From positions 53,066,706 through 53,130,705 of the forward strand of contig OZ035960.1 in assembly GCA_964034945.1 (NCBI GenBank): DNA of 64,000 nt. Direction: 5' to 3'. Both the position numbers and the translations under genes were made by a program. Numbering within the stretch: the first letter of the stretch is position 1; each line of letters starts with the position of its first letter. Below are positions 36,201 through 44,607 of this stretch, piece by piece. The DNA is from Chrysopilus asiliformis. Lineage: Eukaryota; Arthropoda; Insecta; Diptera; Rhagionidae. The notes under the pieces were generated by a model. The model searched no databases, was not told the origin of the DNA, and was given only the letters and a program-made list of their open reading frames with translations.

Positions 36201-39200
36201 TTTTAATGAAGGAAGAGATGGGTTTGTTATACCGAAAATGACCGTGACGTATTTTTTTGGTTTTAATTCACTGTTATCTTGAGTACACACGACGCTGCTC
36301 AACAGAAACGCAAATCATTAACCACTGCGCGATGAGTGCGAACCTGTGTAATTGAATGGGACACTGCACATGCACACGGCTCTACTGATCATTAGAGACT
36401 CTATAATTTAGAGGGTGGACAATAAGACGTGTAAAAATGGCCTCCAAGCTGAAAAACTAGCGCGAAAAACTTTAAAAACTTTATTCATCGTTACAAATAA
36501 TTGCTAAAATCACTAAAATCGGTTAATTAAAAAACTGATGACTGAGAGCTATTAAAAAAATTTGGAAAGTCGTAGTTGTTTTAATAAATTGAGAAATTGT
36601 TTACAACTGTTCTAATCTGGAGAAAAATCTGTCTGTTCTAATTGGAGTTAATATACTGTCCAGTATATTAAGTGCTGATGTCCACTATCTAAATTATAGT
36701 CTCTCTACTGATCACTAACCAGTCAGTGACGCATTGGTAATCAGTTGGAGGAAACTCAATCTATCGACTCGAAATTTTTTTTTTAGAAAACCCGATTCCC
36801 TCTGATCGGGTTTTCAATATTTTAAGAGCAAAATCTGCTCAGTGCAACAAAAAAAATTCATTTAAAAATTGATATAAATGTGAAGTTACACTGAAAATTT
36901 AGTTGAAATCGGAATAGTAGTTTCTATGTTATGGCCATTTAAAAATGTGAGTTTCATCGAAATGCGAAAAAAATTAAAAATAGGAAAAAGGAGAATTTGA
37001 ATACTGATTTTAGGTTCTGAAACTAGTTGCATTCCAAATGTATTTGTAATTTCACTTAAATTTCTTTATTACCGATTTGAAATCAAGGGTTTCGTTTGTT
37101 ACGTTTAAAACAAACACAATGCAATTACGCGCAGCATGGACCTTAACGACACTCTTATAATTTTTATTATTTCAACAGGATAGCTTTTTTATGCCAGGAG
37201 CATAAAGAAGCATCGTGAGCAAGTGTCGATAAAATCGCGAAAACATTTTCCTCAGCTTACTGTGAATGGAATGTTTTTACATGTAAGAAGTGGTCCAGGG
37301 TCAGGAAGATAAAGTAATCAGTTGGTGCGATATAATGACCAAAAGTTTCCAAATCAATCTCCTGTAGTTTGAACTGAATTGTTTGTGAAACTTGTTCCCG
37401 ATCGTTGTCTTTAATGAGGATTGACCAATCTTGGATGGTTCATAGCAAGTATCCTGTTTATTTCATCTGACGGGTTGCATTAAATATCCACTGTGATTGA
37501 CTAGGACTTTATGAAGCTGTAGTGGATAATACCGGTAATGAAACACCACACAGAATCGATTGGGAATTTTCAGTAAATATTTTGCGTCGGTCAGTGTTTC
37601 GGCACTTAATCTTATTGTCCCGAACGCTTTTTATTGTTTAAAAAAAACCCGTTTTATCACACGTAGCAAATCGGTGTAAACTTCGAAAACGTTACTTTTT
37701 TACTTTGCCAATTTGTTTCAAATTATCATCAAATAGTGGCCTCAAAACTTGCTGCTAACTGAAGTAATCTTTCTCACCACTTTTGTTATTCATACAACCG
37801 AACTTTAGAGAAATATCCTTTATTACCGAAGCTCAGGGTAGTGGTAGGGCATTAATTTATTCGTGTTTTCGAAAAAAAAAACCGATTATCGAAAAATATT
37901 TCTTTGAAAAAAAACATAGTTTATTCAGTTTTTAACGAATACCTGGTAACACTCTAAAATAGGGTCGCTTTGGAACCAAATTGTATAGAAAAAACAAAAC
38001 ATAATAGAGGAATGTTTCAAACTAATTAGAAACTACTCTTCCGATTTTAACAAAATTTTTCTGTGTAACTTCACATTTGTATTTATTTTTAAATGAAGTA
38101 GAATTTTTTTAGTATCCCCAAAATTTAGAACTTTTCGCGAAATTTTGTAATTTTTCGCAAATATGACAACTTTGAGGCTTTTGGTGAACGTGTTAGAATC
38201 ATTCAGCTGACCCAAAAAAAAATTTTTAATACGTTTTGGGCCATTTCTACAAATTTGGGGAGTGAGAGTTTAAAGAAAAGGATTTTTGCAAAACAAGGGC
38301 CAACCTAATATGCACAGATAGAAATCAAAATAGGAACATACGAGACAGTGGACTCTTTTGCAATGACTCCCACAAAATTGGGTATTATTGCTATAATTTT
38401 GGGAAAATTTCCTATTTTTTGGCATCTTCCGCTTTTTGGCATGAATGGCTCCCAAAAAACTCACAGCCTCGTATATTCCTATTTTTTGTAGGAATTGTGG
38501 AAATGATAGATCTCTACATTCTGAATATTTAAAATAGATAAAGAGTACGAAATCTTAATTTTTTCTTTAAAAAAATTTGGCGCTGTTATATGGAATTTTT
38601 GTCGTCGTATATCAAGGTCAGGAACAAAACCCGGAGCGTTCTATATTAAAACGTCACACAAGGAGAGAAATAATAGGACAGGTTCCTACAAAAAAATAGA
38701 AATATACGAGAGAGTGAAATTTTTTTTGTAATGATGCCAAAAAATAGGAAATTTTCCCAAAATTATAGGAATAATTCCCAACTTTGAGGGAATCATTGCA
38801 GAAGAGTACACTGCCTCGTGTATTCCTATTTGAAATTTTCTCCGTGTATATCGAGGTATTGTAAACTGAGGATTTCCTGTATAAAACTACTAAATTCATA
38901 ATTCTAGATGCGGCGGCTTTGGAGCGTAAAAAATAGGTCGTTTGAATATGCTTTCATTTTGTACTGCTCTGATAACAAATTATAAAAAAAACTGCTCACC
39001 TGTAGTAAATATTTTTTCTTTTGTTCATTTAAATCTCTCCATTGCCTTAAGTCTCCATCTTGACCATATGAAGCACTAACTGTTGGTAATCCGAGTGCGG
39101 AAGTAAGCGATTTAACGGTTTCCGATGAAACGCCTGTTTTTGTCGTGTCAAATACTATATGCGGAGGTTTATTATTCTGAATTGCTTCCGTATATCGGGT

Positions 39201-39626
39201 ACAAACTGCACATTTTCAAAATGAAAAAAATAACAAATATATATTTTTTAATTCCGGGATGCAAAAAAAATTTTTTTAATCAAAATTAATTAAATAATAG
39301 TGGGAACGTACTCGCTTCAAGTAATCCTTTAGAATCAGTACGATTACCCTCAACCGGAAATAATTCAACCGATATTCCATAATTCGGATATTTTTTTAAA
39401 TACGTAATAGCGACTTCCAACGCCTTTGCAGCCACGTCATTGTCGAGCTCGTTAACAAACACTGTGAATTAATTAAAAACGAAATAAAGAATAATTATAT
39501 TATCAGTAAATTTAGGTAGTTCAACTTACAGACATTAATATTCTGTAAAGTTTGACCGTTAATTATAGAAAATCGTACAAGTAATAAAATTAATTTGTAA
39601 CAGCCAAAGAAATTGCTCAACCACAT
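24298..39626 (-). CDS. Ir25a: Ionotropic receptor 25a (IR co-receptor), complete
   Basis: Eleven exons on the minus strand: 39530-39626, 39312-39461, 39000-39205, 34034-34130, 33807-33974, 33514-33751, 33339-33453, 33037-33279, 25329-25921, 24756-25271 and 24298-24685. Together they make 2811 nt (936 aa) with every phase consistent. Ir25a is the conserved co-receptor that assembles with tuning IRs in cilia of olfactory, gustatory, thermo- and hygrosensory neurons. A hydrophobic signal peptide starts at MWLSNFFGCYKLILLLV. The iGluR-type amino-terminal domain (to about residue 430) includes VMDHKYKSLLQNIPTRHVI. Ligand-binding S1 begins at VVQPPFIMYDEHAPKKYKGY with Arg near 516 (VMAERET). M1 is about 555-574, the pore loop about 604-626, and M3 carries SYTANLAAF. 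S2 has Thr near 684 (SSAMTYF) and Asp near 765 (LGDATD). M4 is about 853-871. The ligand-binding residues usually kept in Ir25a but lost in many tuning IRs are present. Introns 3 (4.9 kb) and 8 (7.1 kb) are full of repeats. Confidence 0.96.
26351..26740. mobile_element. Near-perfect 390-bp palindromic MITE
   Basis: Two arms of roughly 190 bp are inverse copies with very few mismatches, separated by about 14 bp (CTTTAGTATTCAAC) near 26544-26557. The outer ends are ATGCTACATTTACACGAATG and its inverse. The arms contain AAAAGAATGGACAAGTTCAT-type blocks. There is no ORF. The high arm identity implies a young insertion or arm gene conversion. Confidence 0.85.
26765..26944. mobile_element. Harbinger-type MITE, TAA target duplication
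   Basis: The ends AGGAGCCTCCACAC and GTGTGGAGGGTCCT are inverted, with one mismatch. TAA at 26762-26764 and 26945-26947 is the probable target duplication. The arms continue with TTCAATG(C/T)TACTTGACA. At 180 bp it is non-coding. A 3-bp TWA-type target suggests PIF/Harbinger. Confidence 0.65.
27870..28402 (-). repeat. Repeat family R, full-length copy
   Basis: It runs from CATAACAAAAGCTATAATTG with the small palindrome ATTGCCAATCTGGCAAT to TTTCACCATACGGGTATAAT, in the opposite orientation to the 62243-62803 copy. Internal landmarks: ATCGGATTTTGATGTATGG, CATTTTTGCCCATTAACGAA, CGCCCGCAATCCGCGCC, a GGAC/AGAC microsatellite and ACACACTGGTGTAATTCA. No protein is encoded. Confidence 0.75.
29392..29433. 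repeat. 21-bp tandem duplication
   Basis: TTCCTATTATACTAAAGGCGC occurs twice in a row without mismatch; only the first 20 bases are needed to see it. Confidence 0.85.
29531..29585 (-). repeat. tRNA-derived SINE head or tRNA pseudogene
   Basis: On the minus strand, TGGCTCAATCG (29575-29585) resembles the A box and GGTTCGAATCC (29531-29541) is a perfect B box. Their spacing fits a tRNA or tRNA-derived SINE. The downstream sequence on that strand becomes AT-rich (TTTTTATTATTTTT). The cloverleaf was not resolved by eye. Confidence 0.45.
30990..31433 (-). repeat. Repeat family R, rearranged copy with inverted ends
   Basis: It starts with ACATAACAAAAGCTATAATT and proceeds as the other copies to the GGAC/AGAC microsatellite. 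Instead of the usual ACACACTGGTGTAATTCA-to-GGGTATA end, it jumps to a second, inverse copy of the palindromic terminus (ATTGCCAGATTGGCAAT, then GCTTTTGTTATGTTTTT). It therefore has inverted ends of about 30 bp. Confidence 0.7.
32140..32600. mobile_element. Possible pogo/Tigger-like relic
   Basis: It starts ACAGTGGAGGCCCAATATAT and ends near ATATAGTGGACGCCCGG, with GTTCGTTATA motifs between. The end match is weak and no TA pair is certain. The call is tentative. Confidence 0.3.
32475..32538. repeat. (AAT)n microsatellite
   Basis: An interrupted run of TAA/AAT triplets. Confidence 0.9.
34251..35808. mobile_element. Non-autonomous hAT element, 8-bp TSD
   Basis: The ends CAGTGTTGG and CCAACACTG are flanked by CTGGGTGT (34243-34250) and CTGGGAGT (35809-35816), an 8-bp duplication with one change. 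The subterminal TAATTTAC and GAATTAATT blocks are also inverted. The interior is non-coding and carries a nested TTAA MITE. Confidence 0.75.
34420..34925. mobile_element. piggyBac-type MITE with TTAA duplication
   Basis: TTAA at 34416-34419 and 34926-34929 flanks the inverted ends CCCTTTGCACTCCG. The 506-bp interior contains ACATTTGTACACATTA-type motifs and no ORF. It is nested in the hAT element, so it is younger than that element. Confidence 0.82.
35915..36095 (+). pseudogene. Mariner/Tc1-type transposase C-terminal relic
   Basis: The frame MAPYYFFLWDAFKDRCYADN with PKTIKALRQIFADLK resembles the region around the third catalytic acid of mariner/Tc1 transposases. A shifted frame afterwards, WVDQMGYCKARQPFE, resembles the usual C-terminus. 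The flanks carry no clear inverted ends. It is far decayed. Confidence 0.55.
36393..36707. mobile_element. hAT MITE, family M1, 8-bp TSD
   Basis: The same family as 15067-15414: shared GCGCGAAAAACTTTAAAAA, AATAATTGC.AAAAT and TTCTAATTGGAGTTAATA. The ends are TAGAGACTC and AGTCTCTCTA. The duplication is CTGATCAT (36385-36392) against CTGATCAC (36708-36715). Confidence 0.78.
38300..38860. mobile_element. Foldback element with ~190-bp arms
   Basis: 38300-38500 and about 38675-38860 are inverse copies at moderate identity, sharing GCCAAAAAATAGGAAATTTT, CCCAAAATTATAG and ACTGCCTCGTGTATTCCTAT-type blocks. The separating 175 bp is AT-rich. There is no ORF and the ends are not sharply defined. Confidence 0.6.
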
Positions 39627-40715
39627 TTTACGTATGCGACATACACGATTCGAAGCTAAATGAAAACTAACGGTCTTGCCGTGTTCGAAGCCTACGGAAA
39701 GTCAGAAAAAATGACCATTCCTGATTTAATATTACTACAACGATACGATATGTGTGCCTGATGGGATATACAGCACCTTATTTATTTTTATTGAAGCAAT
39801 CAATATCTATACATATATATATATATTTCCTATATCAATTCGTTTGATAACCAACTAACCTGGATATGTTGTCAGTTGAATGTATCCTTGGTGATAACTA
39901 CAGACATTCAATTTTTGAGTAATGTTATGTGTGCCTTCTAATGGGCTTTATGTCAACAAATTGCTATAATTAAGTGTGATATGTATGTCCCATATAGGGT
40001 GTGAGTACAAGTAGCCACATGGTTATGAACAACAATAAAATTGCATTTAGTCTAACCTTTCATTGATTTCGTTACTGACCTCCAATATTCAATTATTGAT
40101 ATCAACAATTTGTCTGTTTATGTTTCGATGTTCTTAAGAATTTGATTTATTAAAATCGATCACCCTATTATCATCATGGCAAGTGGTTTACTCAAAGGTG
40201 TATTAATAAACTAAATTATGATAATCGATATATGTAATACCTGTTATTTTAGTCTGCAAAACAAAATTTTCAGTTTATATTTTTAAATTATGATAACATA
40301 TAACCCATTTTATAAGGAATCTTATTTCCTATGGCAAATTGAAAAAAAGTCAGTTCAACCGAACGTTAGAAAAGTCTATTTAAAATTCTCATAAAAAGAC
40401 GGGTGTCATCAGTTCTTCGTCTAACAATTAAGTCTACAGTGTTGAAATCACTGCCCACATACTAACCCATAATCGTTTTTTATACCCCATAAAGTCAATC
40501 CATAAATAGGGTATGCAGTTCGTCTCATGTTCTTTACAAGTTTCTGCAATATTATAACTATTTTCTATGTCTTCTTACGTAATGTTCCAACAATTAAAAC
40601 TTACTGAGCAATTCAGTACGTTTTAATTGCCTTCAAAGTGTTCCGAACAGGTAAATAAATATAATAAATAACTTCAATTTCAATGTTGGCGCGCTCTAAT
40701 GTCACAGTGCTCACA
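39627..40715. other. Upstream region of Ir25a
   Basis: Should contain the Ir25a promoter and 5' UTR on the minus strand; no TATA box or initiator is convincing enough to report. Otherwise AT-rich. Confidence 0.35.
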
Positions 40716-41262
40716 CTCAGGGTCAGGGATCCCGTTTACACTACTATCGTAGTTTTACACTACTATTTCGACATAATTTGACCTAACACTACTTACACTA
40801 CTGAAAAACTCAAAACACTACCTTTTTCGCCATATAAAAAACGTGCTACAAAGAAAGTTCATTTCTAGATTTGAAAATTTCATTTATCTGGGGAAAATTA
40901 AAAAATATGTAATATGAAATCATTCAGACTCTGTATCTAAAATATCTAAGTATTTTAGGCATTCCCTATGAAAAAGTGACTGACTAAACGCACTCAATTC
41001 TTGAACAAAAGGAACATATCGTCGGCTAAAATTGAAATTGTGCTAAGTCCATTATACCAAATTTGCCAGAAGAGCAATAAAAACCTTGTTAAATCATTTT
41101 AATTTTCATTTAAAGAAAACAGAGTCTCATTTAAAGAAAGCTGAGCCCAATTTTATTCTCATTTAAAGAAAAGTCAGTTTTCATTGCTCTTCTGGAAAAT
41201 TATACCAAATGGACTTAGCACAAATTCAGTTTTAACCGACAATATAATACTTAGTTAATAAT

Positions 41263-41780
41263 TATAACAAAAGCAATAATTGCCAGTCTGGCAATTATTG
41301 AAAACCCGTATGGTCATTTAAGTGGACGGCGAAGAGTTGTATGAAAATTCCACTTTGAAGGCAAACTTTTCGAAAAGATTTTTTAAATTTTATTCCAATC
41401 GGATTTTGATGTATGGAAGTTTTATGTAGAATCATATCCTAAAAAACTTTTGTTCTTGCACTTTTTTGATAAGTTTTTGAGATAGTCACAAAGACGTTTT
41501 CGTTCGTATGGGGGTACCCCAATGGTACAATTTTGCCCATTAACGAACTTAGCCTTACATTTTACGAAAAACGGATCTCTCGGAAAAACGGAGAGCTCAA
41601 TCTGTGCGCCCGCAATCCGCGCCACATACGGACGGACGGACATGCTAAATTCAACTTTTTTTTTTATCATTCTAAACACACTGGTGTAATTAATTTTTGT
41701 GTGTGATAACGGGATCTTGGCGTTTGTATATTAGGTAAGGCAAATCTAATGTACCCTTTGGTTTCACCATACGGGTATAA
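41263..41780 (-). repeat. Repeat family R, nested copy
   Basis: The copy runs from ATAACAAAAGCAATAATTGC with the palindrome ATTGCCAGTCTGGCAAT to TTTCACCATACGGGTATAA, in the orientation of 27870-28402. It is more diverged, with a deletion near 41480-41590. It is inserted in a hAT element, so it postdates that element. Confidence 0.72.
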
Positions 41781-41917
41781 AAATGTACTGATATGATATG
41801 CAATAAAACATTAGACGGTAACACACAAAATGTGTTGCCTCGATAAAACTCTAAATGACTGTTAAAAAGTTGACACTACTGAAAACCCTCTGGCACTACT
41901 ATTTTTCGATCAGTATG

Positions 41918-42057
41918 GCCTACCCTACACGCGGCAACTTTAAGCGGCGACTTTTCTTAAGTATAGGCGAGAGAGGTGAGGGGCACCGCTTCCCTCACTT
42001 CTCTCGCCAATACTTTAGAAAAGTCGCCGCTTAAAGTTGCCGTGTGTAGGGTAGGCC
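41918..42057. mobile_element. 140-bp palindromic MITE
   Basis: The arms GGCCTACCCTACACGCGGCA and their inverse continue for about 50 bp (AACTTTAAGCGGCGACTTTT). Target duplication is not certain. It is nested in the same hAT element. Confidence 0.7.
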
Positions 42058-42105
42058 TAACACTCCGCTTTTCACTTTTGGGGTGGGAACCCTGCTCAGG
42101 GTTAC

Positions 42106-43272
42106 CAGGGACGCTATTCTCGGAACGTTTCGGATTTTTCGTTACGTTACGGATTACGAATCTCGCCGAAATGTTTTTTCCGTAATCTAAATCCAAAACG
42201 TTTGAAAGATCGTATTCTGGTCACGAAACGTTTATGTTTCGGAATTATATTCACCATATTCACCACATTCCGAAATGTACGTAGAATTAGAGCTGTCAAA
42301 ACGGAAATATTTGAATAGGTTTGTTTTGTTTATATTTATTAACTAGTGTTTAACTTGTATTAGAGTAATTTTTCACTAATTTAATATCAGTTAATAATAT
42401 TTGACTAGTGTTCAATGTAAGTAATAGTGTATTATGAGTTATTTTTGTTTATTTGTTGATTTTAACGTTTGTTATCGGGAGTGGTTTGATTGAATTATTA
42501 TGTATAGAGTTATGTAAAATCGTATTCTAAACATATTATACATTTATAAATTTTACGATATGAAGCGGCGTTTTTGAGACAATTGTAAAAAACTTTCATT
42601 TGAATGGCGCAGGGGGGAAGGAGTGGGCCGATTTTTCCCGTCCAATAACTTAGCCGTATTGTTTACGAGAAACGCAACTATAAAAAATTTCAAGACTTTG
42701 GCTCAATCCTTTTGAAAATTATGGTGTTACTTTTACTTCATACAATAATTCCATTCAAAAATCATTCTTTTGCGATAAATTCGTGAGCGAATTTTAATTT
42801 TCCATTCGTAAAATTTTCCATTCCATTCGCAAATAGAATTTTAAAAATACGAGAATCGAAAAATAAAATTCGTGAGTGAATGAAAACTAAAATTCTCGTG
42901 CTAATCATTTGCAAATGAATGAATGAAAAAGAATTCTTCTCCGTATTATGCTTATTACCCGATTAAAATTATGCCCGCATCGAATAACAATAAACAACGG
43001 ACGCGAAACGATAACTCAAAGCACACAAACGTTTCGAAAAGTAACATCTGGACGTTTCGGATGGATCCGAAACGTAATGTTTTGTTATGTTTCGGATATT
43101 TCCGTAATCTAAGTTCGAGAATGCGGTTTCGTGTAAAGTGGTGAATTGCTTCGTAATGTTTGAGACGTAATTTGGAGCAATATAGGCGGTACGTACACCA
43201 TATAGAGGTCTTTTTCCACTGCACCACAAACGTTTCGGAAAAATCCGTAACGTTCTGAGAATAGCGTCCCAG
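42106..43272. mobile_element. TIR element of unassigned superfamily
   Basis: The left GGGACGCTATTCTCGGAACG and the inverse of the right end, GGGACGCTATTCTCAGAACG, differ by one base. The match extends through GGATTTTTC. ACGTTTCGGA-type motifs recur through both subterminal regions. The interior includes AATTCGTGAGTGAATGA-like sequence akin to the hAT element at 57700-58244. No transposase was found. Target duplication is unclear. Confidence 0.6.
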
Positions 43273-43495
43273 GTCTCCAGGCAGTTGAATCGCCCAAATT
43301 TTAAAGAATTGTGGCCCAAAATCGCTTCCACTCAAGTCAAGTCGCCTAATTCACAACAATAGACAACCGAGGAAATGCGCCGCTCGAAGCCTCGGCGCAA
43401 CTTTTAAAAAACGCACACATAAACAAGTGTGGGAGAATAGGTTAAGCAAATTTTTAAATAAACGATGACTTTTTGTTCGTTTAACCTGCTAGGCG

Positions 43496-44290
43496 CAGGC
43501 CCGGCTCCAATAAGTGCGGGGCCCGATTGGATTTTTTTGCGGGGCCCTCAATACATTAAATATTTAAATAAAATGCAAAATATACTATATATATATAAAT
43601 CAAATGTCATGGATCATAATATAAGTAAACTTCTACATACATTAAAAAATAAAAATGCACAAAATACAAAAACAATTACATTTTATTGAATATAAATTTA
43701 CATCATTGAATATGAATATATGAATTTACGTATTTCTAAGTTTTTGCTCTGTAAATTCTTCTAAAATAGTTTGAAAATTCAATTTCCTTGCTTCTTCACT
43801 TTCAATCGACATAACTGCTAAACTATTTAATCTATCCTGAGTCATCGTCGATCTCAGATAGTTTTTTATTAGTTTTAGACTGGAAAATGATCTCTCTCCA
43901 GAAGCAACGCTCACTGGAATTGTTAAATATATTTGAACAGCAAGAAACAAGTTTGGAAATGCCGTTGCTCTGTCATTTTCCGATAAAAATTTGAACATTT
44001 TAAATGGATTTTCAAAAAATTCTGATGGAAGGATAAATTTTAAAGCTTCCATTTCTTCAACTAACATTTTTTCATCTATATCAGCTCCCTTCGCTATTGG
44101 TGCATCATTTTCTGTGAACCTAGAATCTGTTAGAGAAATTTAAAATTTATCCTTTATCGTCAAAAGCAATTTGCTTTAAATTTCGAAAAAAAACTTTTTA
44201 ATTTTGGTGGTGATGCGGGGCCCCTTCAAGTGCGGGGCCCGATTGAGTCCAATCGCTCCAATCGCTCCAATCGCCTTATATCCGGGCCTG
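43496..44290 (-). mobile_element. hAT element with transposase C-terminal fragment
   Basis: The ends CAGGCCCGG and CCGGGCCTG are flanked by GCTAGGCG (43488-43495) and ACTAGGCG (44291-44298), an 8-bp duplication with one change. Subterminal GTGCGGGGCCCGATTG is repeated. Inside, a minus frame (43726-44067) encodes about 113 aa of the hAT C-terminal dimerisation domain: LFLAVQIYLTIPVSVASGER, SFSSLKLIKNYLRSTMTQDR and LNSLAVMSIE, of the type found in ZMYM1-like hAT proteins. The catalytic core is missing, so the copy is an internal-deletion derivative that depends on a full element elsewhere. Confidence 0.82.
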
Positions 44291-44607
44291 ACTAGGCGAC
44301 ATCTAAAAGAAGAATTCGAAAGGTACACAGGACTACTTCGGCAGCACACTTCTTTCTGTACATTTCTTGATGTGTCCCTTTCAACAGTTCACTTACGAAA
44401 AAGGAAAATTTTCCTAGGTCACACGCACACATTGAAATGAGGTGCATAAATATTCTTTTGAAGAACGATGCTAAGAAAAATGTGAACGCGACATGGATCT
44501 ACCCGATTGAAGATGGGCAAAGATGAAAGGTGTGAAACCGGCCATTGTTTTTCTCTTGCACTAGCGTTTGCGACTAAGTTAAGACATTTTATTTCGTGTG
44601 CAACACG

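Larger units (their letters stand above)
34131..38999. other. Ir25a intron 3, repeat-rich
   Basis: A 4.9-kb intron between exons 3 and 4. It holds a hAT element with a nested TTAA MITE, a mariner relic, a family M1 MITE and a foldback element. The stretch 36730-38290 is AT-rich without a recognisable exon; the segment 37100-37600 is less AT-rich but I could not identify it. Confidence 0.65.
40724..42094. mobile_element. Non-autonomous hAT element, 8-bp TSD
   Basis: The ends CAGGGATCCC and GGGAACCCTG are near-inverse, flanked by the exact duplication CTCAGGGT (40716-40723 and 42095-42102). CACTACT motifs repeat near both ends. A family R copy (41263-41780) and a palindromic MITE (41918-42057) are nested inside. 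There is no transposase. Confidence 0.8.

Noticed and set aside
37100..37600. Possible decayed coding segment in Ir25a intron 3
   Set aside because: Less AT-rich than its surroundings, but no frame gave a recognisable protein on either strand by eye.
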